From contig JAJZIY010000001.1 in NCBI GenBank assembly GCA_021828475.1, positions 101,715 to 165,714 of the forward strand: 64,000 nt of DNA, read 5' to 3'. Source of the stretch: Actinomycetes bacterium. Lineage in GTDB: Bacteria; Actinomycetota; Acidimicrobiia; Acidimicrobiales; Palsa-688. This document shows positions 37,173 to 45,811 of the stretch, piece by piece (positions within the stretch are counted from its first letter, which is position 1; the number at the start of each line of letters is the position of its first letter). The notes beneath the pieces are model-generated. The model did not search any database, was not told where the DNA came from, and saw only the letters and a program-made list of their open reading frames with translations. The position numbers were made by a program, and so were the translations under genes.

Positions 37173-37724
37173 CTACAGGGCGAGCTCGGCGACGGGGCTG
37201 TACTCGGCGCCCTGCTGCCTGAGCAGGCTCTGCACCACGCCTATCGAGCGGACCGGCCACGAGGCCGAGAGCTCGTTGCGCAGGCCGGGCAACCGTCGCA
37301 CGTCGGCTCCGCGCCGGGCGCGCGCCAGGGTGACGTGCCCAAGGAAGGGCCTGTCCGCAGGGGGCTGGCCGATGTCGGCTGTCAGCTCGGCCACCTTGCC
37401 GGCCAGGCTGGCCAGGCCGCTCACGGGCCAGATCACGAGGCCGGGCCCGAGCAGGCGGGTGGCGGGGCCACCGGTGGCGACCACGCCCGGTGCAGGAGCG
37501 ACCGAGTGCAGGCGGTCGAGCAACTCGTCGAGATGCGGGGGCGTGAGGTCCCCGAGGAAGCGAAGGGTGACATGCCACTGCTGTGGTGTCGACCAGCGCA
37601 GCGCCTCCAGCGGCGGCCGCTGGAGCGATGCCAGGGCCTCGACGGCCCGCTCGTCAGGCCAGACGGCGACGAAGCAACGCACGGGCTCAATCAGGCGGGG
37701 GCCGGCCATCTCGTGGACAGGCAT
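37173..37724 (-). CDS. thpR: RNA 2',3'-cyclic phosphodiesterase (2H family)
   Basis: About 183 residues from the ATG at 37724; another ATG at 37709 is equally plausible, while a more distal start would overlap a 12-bp inverted repeat. Two HxT motifs, HVTLRFLG (about residue 50) and HVTLARAR (about 130), are the catalytic pair of 2H phosphoesterases, and RCFVAVWPDE at the N-terminus is typical of ThpR/LigT. It opens RNA 2',3'-cyclic phosphates. It is upstream of recA on the same strand but recA has its own promoter. Confidence 0.88.
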   Translation of the reverse strand: MPVHEMAGPRLIEPVRCFVAVWPDERAVEALASLQRPPLEALRWSTPQQWHVTLRFLGDLTPPHLDELLDRLHSVAPAPGVVATGGPATRLLGPGLVIWPVSGLASLAGKVAELTADIGQPPADRPFLGHVTLARARRGADVRRLPGLRNELSASWPVRSIGVVQSLLRQQGAEYSPVAELAL

Positions 37725-37762
37725 GTCGGCTATTTTGCGTCCTGCTCCGCCGGCAGGCCCAA

Positions 37763-37812
37763 CGGTCACCTCGGGAGCAGGCTGGCGGGGACCCGCTCAA
37801 CCGAGGTGACCG
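37763..37812. promoter_or_regulatory. 12-bp inverted repeat with 26-nt spacer, thpR-miaB divergent region
   Basis: CGGTCACCTCGG (37763-37774) and CCGAGGTGACCG (37801-37812) are exact reverse complements. They lie between the divergent thpR and miaB starts. The spacing would place the centres 38 bp apart, so two regulator subunits on one face of the helix or an RNA hairpin are both possible. Confidence 0.5.
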
Positions 37813-37948
37813 AGGGTCCATGTTAGCCCGTCCCGCGGGTGCCCATTTACGCGCCCTGCCCAGGTTGCCGCAGCCCGCCTGCCGATGCTTGCGCAGGCCG
37901 CCGACCACCCGTTCGCGGTCTGCACGCTGCACGCCTTAAGCTCGTGGG

Positions 37949-39517
37949 GTGGCACAACCAGACCAGGCTCCGACGAGCGCGCCGGCACAGCCCGCCTCCC
38001 GGGTCACGGGAGCCGGAAACGGAAAAGAGACGCAAACGGGGCAATTCGGGGATGAGGCTGGGAAGCGCTACTACGTCCGGACTTTCGGGTGCCAGATGAA
38101 CGAGCACGACTCCGAACGTCTGGCCGGGCTGTTCGAGGCCCGGGGCATGGTCCCGGCCGCTGCACCCGAGGACGCCGACGTCGTCGTCCTCAACACGTGC
38201 TGCATACGGGAGAACGCCGACAACCGCCTCTACGGCAACCTGGGCCACCTCCGGTCCGTCAAACAGCAGAGGCCGGGCATGCAGATAGCGGTGGGAGGGT
38301 GCCTGGCCCAGAACGACCGCGAGAAGGTCCTCGAGCGGGCGCCCTGGGTCGACGCCGTGTTCGGGACCCACAACGTGGGACGGGCTGCCGAATTGCTCGA
38401 GACCGCCCTCAGGGCGGGGCCCCAGGTGGAGGTCCTCGACGCGGCGGAGCGGGAGGCGGACGAGTTCCCCTCGGCGCTCCCCGTGCGTCGCGAGTTGCCG
38501 TTCTCGGCGTGGGTCACGGTCCAGGTAGGCTGCGACAACAAGTGCGCCTTCTGTATCGTCCCGTCGGTGCGGGGCAAGGAGATCAGCCGGCCGTTCGGCC
38601 AGATCGTGCAGGAGGTGACCAGGCTGGCCGCCGAGGGCACCACCGAGGTCACGCTGCTCGGTCAGAACGTCAATTCCTATGGGCGCGATCTCGCCCTCCG
38701 GGCCCGGCGCGAAGCCGATTGGCGGGCCTGGGCGGAGCTGACCGGCGAAGGGTGGTCCAGGGGTGAGTCCCCCCGGGCCCGGCCGCTCTTCGCCGACCTT
38801 CTCGAGGCTGTCGCCCGGGTCGACGGCATACGGCGCGTACGTTTCACGAGCCCACATCCCAAGGATCTGAGGCCCGAGACAATCGAGGCCATGGCGGCGC
38901 AGGAGGCGGTCTGCCCCCACCTGCACCTGCCCCTGCAGTCCGGGAGCGACCGTGTGCTGAGCTCGATGGGGAGGGGCTACACGGCACAGCGGTACCTCGA
39001 TCGCCTCGCGGCGGCGCGCGCCGCGGTGGGCGACCTGGCGGTCACGACCGACATCATCGTCGGGTTCCCAGGCGAGACCGAGGAGGACTTCCGGCGGACG
39101 CTGGAGGTGGCAGCAGAGGCTGAGTACGACAGCGCGTACACGTTCATCTTCTCGCCGCGGGCGGGCACGGAGGCGGCGGCGTGGGAGGACCTCTACGTTC
39201 CCGAGGAAGTGTGCGCGGACCGCTTCGCACGGCTGCGGGCCGTGGTGGAGCGAAGTGCGCTGCGAAAGCACCAGGCCCGTGTGGGCCTCGTCGAAGAGGT
39301 ACTCGTCGAGGGCCCCGCCAAGAAGGGCGGTGAAGGGATGTTCTCGGGCCGCACCCGCCAGAACAAGCTCGTCCACCTGCAGGGGGACCGTCTGCGGCCC
39401 GGGGCTGTCGTGGAGGTCCGCGTGGACGCCGCTGCGCCGCACTTCCTCAAGGGCTCCTACCTGCGCACCCTGGCCCAACCCCGGCACCGCAGCCTGATAC
39501 CGGTGATGGCGCACTGA
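37949..39517 (+). CDS. miaB: tRNA-2-methylthio-N6-dimethylallyladenosine synthase
   Basis: 522 residues from a GTG. UPF0004 domain (RTFGCQMNEHDSER, VLNTCCIRENAD, VGGCLAQNDRE), radical-SAM CxxxCxxC in GCDNKCAFCIVPSVRG near residue 195, and a C-terminal TRAM domain (LVEEVLVEGPAKK). It adds a methylthio group to i6A37, the product of MiaA, which is the next gene. The N-terminal 35 residues are unstructured and unlike the family, and a ~20-residue insertion lies after GQNVNSYGRDL. No clear ribosome site precedes the GTG. Confidence 0.96.
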   Translation: MAQPDQAPTSAPAQPASRVTGAGNGKETQTGQFGDEAGKRYYVRTFGCQMNEHDSERLAGLFEARGMVPAAAPEDADVVVLNTCCIRENADNRLYGNLGHLRSVKQQRPGMQIAVGGCLAQNDREKVLERAPWVDAVFGTHNVGRAAELLETALRAGPQVEVLDAAEREADEFPSALPVRRELPFSAWVTVQVGCDNKCAFCIVPSVRGKEISRPFGQIVQEVTRLAAEGTTEVTLLGQNVNSYGRDLALRARREADWRAWAELTGEGWSRGESPRARPLFADLLEAVARVDGIRRVRFTSPHPKDLRPETIEAMAAQEAVCPHLHLPLQSGSDRVLSSMGRGYTAQRYLDRLAAARAAVGDLAVTTDIIVGFPGETEEDFRRTLEVAAEAEYDSAYTFIFSPRAGTEAAAWEDLYVPEEVCADRFARLRAVVERSALRKHQARVGLVEEVLVEGPAKKGGEGMFSGRTRQNKLVHLQGDRLRPGAVVEVRVDAAAPHFLKGSYLRTLAQPRHRSLIPVMAH

Positions 39518-39519
39518 GG

Positions 39520-40428
39520 GTGCAGCGCTCACCACGCCGGCTGGCGCTCGTCGGCCCGACGGCCTGCGGCAAGTCGGCGCTGGCCCTCCTGGCGGCGAGG
39601 GCACTGGGTGACGTCGAGTTGGTGACGGCCGATTCGATGCAGGTCTACAGGGGCATGGACATTGGCACCGCCAAGCCCACGGCCGCGGAGCAGGCCGAGG
39701 TGCCGCACCATCTCCTCGACGTGGCGGGACCAGGAGAGGACTGGGACGTGGCGCGCTTCGTCATGCTGGCGCGCCGGGCCGTGGAGGGCATCGAGGCACG
39801 GGGCCGGCGCCCCCTGCTGGTAGGGGGGACCGGCCTGTACGTGCATGCCCTGGTGGACGGCTTCGGAGTGCCGGGCCGTTGGCCCGACGTGGCGCGCTCG
39901 CTCGAGGCGGCCTCCAACGCCGAGCTGTACGCCAGGCTGCGTGGTCTCGACCCGGTGGCGGCGGCCAGGGTCGAGCCCGAGAACCGCCGCCGCCTGCTCA
40001 GGGCGCTGGAGGTCACCCTTGGCAGCGGTCGGCCGTTCTCGAGTTTCGGGCCGGGCGTCAGCGCTTTCCCGTCGTCGGACTGGGACCTCGCCGGGGTGTG
40101 GCTGCCGCGCGCCGTCGTGCGGCGGCGTGTTGCCACCCGCTTCGAGGCGATGCTCGAAGGCGGCCTCGTGGACGAGGTGCGCGGGTTGCTGGCCGCCGGG
40201 CCCCTGTCGCGCACGGCCCGCCAGGCGCTCGGTTACCGGGAGGTGCTGGCCCACCTCGAGCAGGGTGTGGCGCTGGCCGATGCGGGAGCGTTGGCCGTGG
40301 ACCGCACCCGCCAGTTTGCCAGGCGCCAACGGATGTGGTGGCGGCGCGACCAGCGCGTCACCTGGTTCGGGGCCCCGTCGGACCCGATGGACGCACTGCC
40401 CGCTCTCCTGGGAAACTGGGGCTTGTGA
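39520..40428 (+). CDS. miaA: tRNA dimethylallyltransferase
   Basis: 302 residues, GTG two bases after miaB. P-loop LALVGPTACGKSALAL, then ADSMQVYRGMDIGTAKPT and the PHHLLDVAGP segment that binds tRNA; GGTGLYVHALVDGF is the dimethylallyl-transfer motif. It isopentenylates A37 of tRNAs reading U-starting codons. The stop overlaps the dapF start (GTGA). The miaB-miaA-dapF-hflX order is common in actinobacteria. Confidence 0.96.
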   Translation: MQRSPRRLALVGPTACGKSALALLAARALGDVELVTADSMQVYRGMDIGTAKPTAAEQAEVPHHLLDVAGPGEDWDVARFVMLARRAVEGIEARGRRPLLVGGTGLYVHALVDGFGVPGRWPDVARSLEAASNAELYARLRGLDPVAAARVEPENRRRLLRALEVTLGSGRPFSSFGPGVSAFPSSDWDLAGVWLPRAVVRRRVATRFEAMLEGGLVDEVRGLLAAGPLSRTARQALGYREVLAHLEQGVALADAGALAVDRTRQFARRQRMWWRRDQRVTWFGAPSDPMDALPALLGNWGL

Positions 40429-41315
40429 CTGGTCCCCCTGCCGGCGCCGGCCCCTCGGCTCGAACGGTGCTGTTCAAGTACGAGGGTCTCGGCAACGACT
40501 TCTTGGTGCTGCTCGACCCGCTGGGTACGTCGCCTTTGAGCGCGGACCTGGCTCGGGCGGTCTGCGACCGGCACCGGGGCCTCGGTGCCGACGGGCTGTT
40601 GCGGGCCGGTCCCGCTCCCTCCAGCGGCGAGAGCTTCACTTTCGAGTTGCGCAACGCCGACGGCACAGAGGCGGAGATGAGTGGCAACGGGCTGCGCTGC
40701 CTGGCGCATGCGGCTCTCGACGAGGGGTGGGTGGACGTGGCCCCGGGTGACAGCTTCGACGTGCTGACGCCGGCTGGGAGGCGCCGGGTGACCCTGCACC
40801 GGCGCTCGGCGGCCTGTGCCTGGTCCAGCACGGAGATGGGCCGTCCTGAGGTGAGTGGGGACGCCGGGCGCTGCAACGTCGGCCATGGGCAACTGTTCGT
40901 CGACGTCGGCAACCCTCATCTGGTGGTGCTCGGCCCGGACCCCGGCACGGTCGACGTGGCGGCACTGGGCCCGCTCCTGAGCGCGCAGGCGGGACGTTCG
41001 AGCGGGGGGGTCAACGTGGAGTTCGTGGCGCTCGGCCCTGGTCCGGACGAGCTGACCATGCGAGTCTGGGAGCGTGGGGTCGGCGAGACTCAGGCATGTG
41101 GGACCGGCTCCGTGGCCGCCGCCACCGCCCTGCACTACTGGGGGCGGGTGGGCAGCAAGGTGACGGTCAACCAGCCGGGTGGCCCTGCCGAGGTCGAGCT
41201 GCGCCCGGACGGGGCCGCCGTGCTGAGCGGCCCGAGCCGGCGGGTCGCCAGCTGCGTCGTCGAGCCCAGGTCGCTCCTGGAGGCTGCCGGCGGGGTGGCC
41301 GGCTGCTCCCAATGA
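40425..41315 (+). CDS. dapF: Diaminopimelate epimerase with Ser at first catalytic position
   Basis: 296 residues. GTG overlaps the miaA stop. FKYEGLGNDFLVL and RGLGADGLL are DapF signatures, and the second catalytic Cys225 is present (ETQACGTGS). The first catalytic Cys, normally in EMCGNG, is Ser86 here (EMSGNGLRC; AGT codon at 40680-40682). DapF interconverts LL- and meso-DAP using the two thiols, so a Ser there would be expected to lower or change activity; Cys92 is nearby but in a different place. The gene is in the right operon for DapF, so it may be a functional variant. Confidence 0.9.
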   Translation: MTGPPAGAGPSARTVLFKYEGLGNDFLVLLDPLGTSPLSADLARAVCDRHRGLGADGLLRAGPAPSSGESFTFELRNADGTEAEMSGNGLRCLAHAALDEGWVDVAPGDSFDVLTPAGRRRVTLHRRSAACAWSSTEMGRPEVSGDAGRCNVGHGQLFVDVGNPHLVVLGPDPGTVDVAALGPLLSAQAGRSSGGVNVEFVALGPGPDELTMRVWERGVGETQACGTGSVAAATALHYWGRVGSKVTVNQPGGPAEVELRPDGAAVLSGPSRRVASCVVEPRSLLEAAGGVAGCSQ

Positions 41316-42682
41316 CCCTCATCGAGCGCAGCTTCAGGGAAAAGATCGTCCTGGTCGGCGTCACCCTGCCGCCCGAGGACCAGGTGCCGGCGGGCGTCAC
41401 CGGCGAGGAGGAGACCGAGCTGCACCTCGACGAGCTGGCGTCGCTGGTGGCCACTGCCGGGGCGGACGTGGTGGCAAGGGTCCACCAGAGGCGCGAGCGA
41501 CCCGATCCTGCGACGTACGTGGGACGGGGCAAGGCTCAGGAGGTCCGCGACGTCTCGGAGGTGTGGGACGCCGACACGGTCGTGTTCGACGACGAGCTGT
41601 CGCCGGCGCAATCGAGGAACCTGGAAAAGATCCTCGGCCGCACCGCCATCGACAGGACGGCCGTGATCCTCGACATCTTCGCCCAGAATGCCCGCAGCGA
41701 GGAGGGCAAGGCCCAGGTCGAGCTGGCCCAGCTCCGCTACCGCCTGCCGCGCCTCAGAGGCCGGGGTATGACCCTGTCGCAGCAGGCAGGGCGCATCGGT
41801 ACCCGAGGTCCGGGCGAGACGCAGCTCGAAGTGGACAGGCGCCGCCTCGTGCGCAGGGTGCACAAGCTCGAGGTCGAGCTCGAGCAGCTGGAGAAGCGTA
41901 GGCGTCTGCAACGCAAGGCTCGCCGCCGCAGCCGCCTGGCGTCGGTGTCGGTGGTGGGTTACACCAATGCGGGAAAGTCGACCCTGCTCAACCTTCTGAC
42001 CGGTGCCGGTGTGGTGGCGGACGACAGGCTGTTCGCCACGCTGGACCCCCGGACACGGCGGTTCTCCTTACCCGGCGGGGAGCCGGTGCTCATAGCGGAC
42101 ACGGTCGGCTTCGTGCGCAAGCTGCCCCACCAACTCGTGGAGGCGTTCCGCAGCACCCTCGAGGTCGTGAGGGAGTCCGACCTCCTGCTGCACGTCGTGG
42201 ACTGCTCGGCACCGGAGCCCGAGGGCCAGATGCAGGCCGTGCGCTCGGTCCTGGGGGAGATAGGTGCAGCCGACATCCCCGAGCTCCTCGTGCTCAACAA
42301 GGCCGACCTGTCTCCGTCCGGCGCAGCCGAGCTGGCGTCTCGCTGGCCCGGGGCGGTGGTCGTCTCGGCCATCAGCGGTGAGGGGGCTGACGCCTTGTTG
42401 GCGGCCGTCTCACAGCGCCTCCGCCTGACGAGCGTGGTCGTGGACATGGCGGTGCCCTTCGTTCGCGGCGATGTGCTCGCCGCCCTGCACCGCGAGGGAC
42501 AGGTCATGGCCACGGCGCAGGGGGAGGGCGCGACGCTGGTACAGGCCAAGTTGCCTGCGGCCGCACTGGCGCGCTTCGCAGCGTACCTGGCCGACGGCGG
42601 CGGGGACGGCTCGGGCCTGACCGCGACGGTTGCCAGCCACGACACGGCCGACAAGGGCGATCGGAGCGACGAACCCCAATGA
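41312..42682 (+). CDS. hflX: Ribosome-associated GTPase HflX
   Basis: 456 residues from the ATG overlapping the dapF stop. N-terminal HflX domain with DPATYVGRGKAQEV and DDELSPAQSRNLEK, the linker GRGMTLSQQAGRIGTRGPGE, then the G domain: P-loop GYTNAGKSTLLN near 217, DTVGFVRKLPHQLVEAFRST, and NKAD. It binds and splits stalled or hibernating ribosomes. Its stop overlaps dapC (ATGA). Confidence 0.95.
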   Translation: MTLIERSFREKIVLVGVTLPPEDQVPAGVTGEEETELHLDELASLVATAGADVVARVHQRRERPDPATYVGRGKAQEVRDVSEVWDADTVVFDDELSPAQSRNLEKILGRTAIDRTAVILDIFAQNARSEEGKAQVELAQLRYRLPRLRGRGMTLSQQAGRIGTRGPGETQLEVDRRRLVRRVHKLEVELEQLEKRRRLQRKARRRSRLASVSVVGYTNAGKSTLLNLLTGAGVVADDRLFATLDPRTRRFSLPGGEPVLIADTVGFVRKLPHQLVEAFRSTLEVVRESDLLLHVVDCSAPEPEGQMQAVRSVLGEIGAADIPELLVLNKADLSPSGAAELASRWPGAVVVSAISGEGADALLAAVSQRLRLTSVVVDMAVPFVRGDVLAALHREGQVMATAQGEGATLVQAKLPAAALARFAAYLADGGGDGSGLTATVASHDTADKGDRSDEPQ

Positions 42683-43824
42683 GCAACCCGCCGGGCTTCA
42701 CGCCCCCGCCCTACCCGTACGAACGGCTCGATGCGCTGAGGCGGGTTGCCGCCGCCCTCGAAGGCGGGGCCGTGGACCTCTCCGTCGGCAGCCCGTGCGA
42801 CCCACCTTCCGCCGCAGTCCTCGAAGCTCTGGCGCGCGGGGACGAGGGCGGAGCAGCCCGAGGGTACCCGTCCTCGGCCGGCTCGCCGTCGGCGCGGCTG
42901 GCGGTGGCCGAGTGGATGGCGGCGCGGCTCGGGGCGCCCGTCGGGGCGGACGACGTGGCGCTGTGCATCGGGACCAAGGAGCTCGTCGCCGGGCTGCCTG
43001 CCTGGCTCCACCTGCGCGACCCGGCGCGTGACACGGTGCTGTACCCGGAGCTGTCCTACCCCACCTACGAGATGGGGGCGCTGTTGGCGGGCCTGCGACC
43101 CGTGGCGGTGCCCGTCGACGACAGGTTCCGCCTGCGCCTGGGCCCGGAGGCGATCAGCGAGGAGGACGCCCGCCGGGCCCTTGTCCTCTGGGTCAACAGC
43201 CCGGGTAACCCAGCCGGTCAGCTTGACGACCTGGCCGCCGTGGCCGCGTGGGGCCGGGAACGGTCCGTGCTCGTTGCCAGCGACGAGTGCTACGCCGAGC
43301 ACACCTGGGAGGGGCCGCCGCGTTCGGTGCTCGGCCACGGAGCAGGGCCGCGAGGCTTGGAGGGGGTCCTGGCGGTGCATTCCCTGTCGAAGCGCAGCAA
43401 CCTCGCCGGGCTCCGTTTCGGATGGTACGCCGGCGACCCGGCGCTGGTCGGGTACCTGAGGCAGGTGCGCCAGCACGCCGGCTTCATGGTCCCGGGCCCG
43501 GCTCAAAGGGCCGGCACCGCGGCCCTGGCTGACCAGGCGCACGCCGATCTCCAGCGCTCGCGCTACCTCGAGCGCCTGGCGAGGCTGCGCGAGATCCTGG
43601 CCGCCGTGGGAGTCGAGGCACCCATGCCCGAAGGCGGGATCTACCTGTGGGCGCCGGCTCCGGGAGCGGATGCATGGGGTCTCACGGAGCGCCTGGCCCG
43701 CGACGCCGGGGTCATCGTCTCGCCGGGTGAGTTCTATGGCCCGGCCGGGGCGGGCCATGTGCGCGTCGCAGCGGTGGCGCCCATGGACCGCCTCGAGCTG
43801 GTGGCCGGTCGGGTCGGTGCCTGA
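42679..43824 (+). CDS. dapC: Succinyldiaminopimelate transaminase
   Basis: 381 residues. Fold-type I aminotransferase: WVNSPGNPAGQ near residue 180, DECYAEH near 215, and the PLP lysine in HSLSKRSNLAGLRFGW near 250. The family (actinobacterial DapC, close to DapL/ArgD-like) acts after DapD in the succinylase path. It sits directly between hflX and dapD-dapE, which supports the assignment over a general aspartate aminotransferase. It moves the amino group from glutamate to the keto-pimelate intermediate. Confidence 0.88.
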   Translation: MSNPPGFTPPPYPYERLDALRRVAAALEGGAVDLSVGSPCDPPSAAVLEALARGDEGGAARGYPSSAGSPSARLAVAEWMAARLGAPVGADDVALCIGTKELVAGLPAWLHLRDPARDTVLYPELSYPTYEMGALLAGLRPVAVPVDDRFRLRLGPEAISEEDARRALVLWVNSPGNPAGQLDDLAAVAAWGRERSVLVASDECYAEHTWEGPPRSVLGHGAGPRGLEGVLAVHSLSKRSNLAGLRFGWYAGDPALVGYLRQVRQHAGFMVPGPAQRAGTAALADQAHADLQRSRYLERLARLREILAAVGVEAPMPEGGIYLWAPAPGADAWGLTERLARDAGVIVSPGEFYGPAGAGHVRVAAVAPMDRLELVAGRVGA

Positions 43825-43849
43825 GGCGGGAAGCTAGCCTCTCCCGACT

Positions 43850-44671
43850 GTGGAACTGAAGCGGCAGATAGAGAGCATCTGGGAGCGCCGGGACGAGATA
43901 GGCCCCCAGAGCATCGACGAGGCGGTCGTGGTGCGCGAAGCGGTCGGCCTCCTCGACCGGGGCGAGGCACGGGTGGCGGAGCTGGACGCTGGCGGCGAGG
44001 TCGTCGTGCACCAATGGCTCAAGCAGGCGGTCCTCCTGCTGTTCAAGGTGACGACCGTCGAGGTGACCGAGCTGGGGCCGTTCGAGTACGCGGACCGCTT
44101 GCCGCTGAAGCGCGGGTACCAGGCTGCGGGCGTACGCGCTGTGCCGGGGGCGTCCGCCCGGTGGGGCAGTTTCATCGGCCGGGGGGCCGTCCTGATGCCC
44201 AGCTACGTCAACATCGGCGCCTACGTCGGGCCTGGGACGATGGTCGACACGTGGGCGACGGTGGGTAGTTGTGCCCAGATCGGATCCCGGGTGCACCTTT
44301 CCGGCGGTGTCGGCATCGGCGGTGTGCTCGAGCCGCCCCAGGCGGCACCTGTTGTCGTCGGCGACGACGCCCTCATCGGCAGCCGCTGCATGATCACCCA
44401 GGGCGCACGGGTGGGGGAAGGCGCGGTGCTCGGCGAGGGCTGCATCCTCAACCCGGGCATACCGGTCATCGACGCGCAGACCGGTGAGGAGCTGTCGAGG
44501 GGGGTGGTCCCGCCCTGGAGCGTCGGTGTCGGTGCAAGCCGGTCCAGGACCTATGCCGGCGGCACTTTTGGTCTGCCCTGTGTGCTCATCGTCAGGCGCC
44601 TGGAGGTGGGCAGGCGCCACAGCTCCGCCCAGCTCGAGCAGGTCCTGCGCGAGCACGGCGTCGGCTTCTGA
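43850..44671 (+). CDS. dapD: Tetrahydrodipicolinate N-succinyltransferase, E. coli type
   Basis: 273 residues from a GTG. Left-handed beta-helix hexapeptide repeats: MPSYVNIGAYVGPGTMVDTW, then ATVGSCAQIGSRVHLSGGVG, both very close to E. coli DapD, and the N-terminal WERRDEIGP helix and VVVHQWLKQAVLLLFK also match the proteobacterial form. Mycobacterial and most actinobacterial DapD proteins are a different, longer subfamily. It adds succinate from succinyl-CoA. The stop overlaps dapE (TGATG). Confidence 0.95.
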   Translation: MELKRQIESIWERRDEIGPQSIDEAVVVREAVGLLDRGEARVAELDAGGEVVVHQWLKQAVLLLFKVTTVEVTELGPFEYADRLPLKRGYQAAGVRAVPGASARWGSFIGRGAVLMPSYVNIGAYVGPGTMVDTWATVGSCAQIGSRVHLSGGVGIGGVLEPPQAAPVVVGDDALIGSRCMITQGARVGEGAVLGEGCILNPGIPVIDAQTGEELSRGVVPPWSVGVGASRSRTYAGGTFGLPCVLIVRRLEVGRRHSSAQLEQVLREHGVGF

Positions 44672-45738
44672 TGGGGGACCTGCTGGCGCTGGCGGCCGAG
44701 CTGGTGTCCGTGCCCTCGGTCTCCCTGCAGGAGGGACCGTTGGCGGACCTGGTACAGCGGCGCCTCGCCGGCGTGCCTGGTTTGGAGGTCGTGCGGGTCG
44801 GGGACAACGTCGTGGCGCGCACCCTCCTCGGGCGTGCCCGTCGTGTGGCGCTCGCCGGTCATCTGGACACCGTGCCACCGGACGGCATGGCCTCGGCGAG
44901 GACGCAGGGAGACGTCCTCTGGGGCCCGGGGAGCACGGATATGAAGGGCGGCCTGGCGGTGATGCTCGACCTCGCGGCCGGGCTCAGCGCGCCAGCAATG
45001 GATCTGACGTGGATCTTCTACGTCGCCGAGGAAATCGCGCGCAGCCACAGCGGCCTGCTGCAGCTGGCATCGCGGCGCCAGGACCTCGTCGAGGCCGACG
45101 TCGCCATCATCTGCGAGCCGACCGACGGCAGCGTCGAGGCCGGTTGCCAGGGGGTGCTGAAGGCGAGCATAACCATGGCGGGGGCGCGGGCCCATGTCTC
45201 GCGTCCCTGGAAAGGGGTCAACGCCGTCCACCGCCTGGGGCCGGTCATCGATACGGTGCGGGGCTGGGCCGGTCGCGATGCCGTGGTCGACGGGTGCAAG
45301 TACCGCGAGTCGCTGCAAGTGGTAGGCGTCAGCGGGGGGGTGGCCTCCAACGTGCTACCGGACACGGCCAGCCTGGAGCTCAATTACCGGTTTGCCCCCG
45401 ACCGCACCCTCGCCGAGGCGGAGGCTTACCTGGGCGCGCTCGTGGCCGGCAGCATGGAGGCCGGCGACTCACTGGTCGTCACCGACTCCGCCCCGCCGGC
45501 CCCGCCGAGGCTCACCGATCCTGTGCTCGCAGCCCTCGTGGCCAGGTCGAAAGCACCGGTCGTGGCCAAGCTCGGATGGACCGACGTGGCGTTCTTCGCC
45601 GAGCGGGGGGTGCCGGCGGCCAACTTCGGGCCGGGTGACCCCCAGCTCGCCCATACGACCGAGGAGCATGTGAGCCGGGCTTCGCTCGAGTGTGCCCGGG
45701 CCGTCCTGGCGGACCTGCTCTCGTCACCGCTGCCGTGA
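44671..45738 (+). CDS. dapE: Succinyl-diaminopimelate desuccinylase
   Basis: 355 residues. M20 zinc peptidase fold: ALAGHLDTVPPDG (zinc His and catalytic Asp), GPGSTDMKGGLAVML (bridging Asp), YVAEEIARSHSG (catalytic Glu and zinc Glu), and a late Asp/His in FGPGDPQLAHTTEE. It removes succinate to give LL-DAP, the substrate of DapF. Coupled to dapD by TGATG. A strong hairpin follows the stop. Confidence 0.92.
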   Translation: MGDLLALAAELVSVPSVSLQEGPLADLVQRRLAGVPGLEVVRVGDNVVARTLLGRARRVALAGHLDTVPPDGMASARTQGDVLWGPGSTDMKGGLAVMLDLAAGLSAPAMDLTWIFYVAEEIARSHSGLLQLASRRQDLVEADVAIICEPTDGSVEAGCQGVLKASITMAGARAHVSRPWKGVNAVHRLGPVIDTVRGWAGRDAVVDGCKYRESLQVVGVSGGVASNVLPDTASLELNYRFAPDRTLAEAEAYLGALVAGSMEAGDSLVVTDSAPPAPPRLTDPVLAALVARSKAPVVAKLGWTDVAFFAERGVPAANFGPGDPQLAHTTEEHVSRASLECARAVLADLLSSPLP

Positions 45739-45751
45739 CGGGCGGACCGGC

Positions 45752-45772
45752 CCTGCGCCCCTCGGGCGCAGG
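45752..45772. terminator. Hairpin between convergent dapE and sugar kinase
   Basis: Perfect 9-bp stem CCTGCGCCC / GGGCGCAGG with a 3-nt loop, 14 bases after the dapE stop and 40 bases before the sugar kinase 3' end. It can serve both strands. Confidence 0.65.
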
Positions 45773-45811
45773 CACGCCGGTGCAGCTGCAGCGAAGCCGG
45801 GCCGCCCCTGC

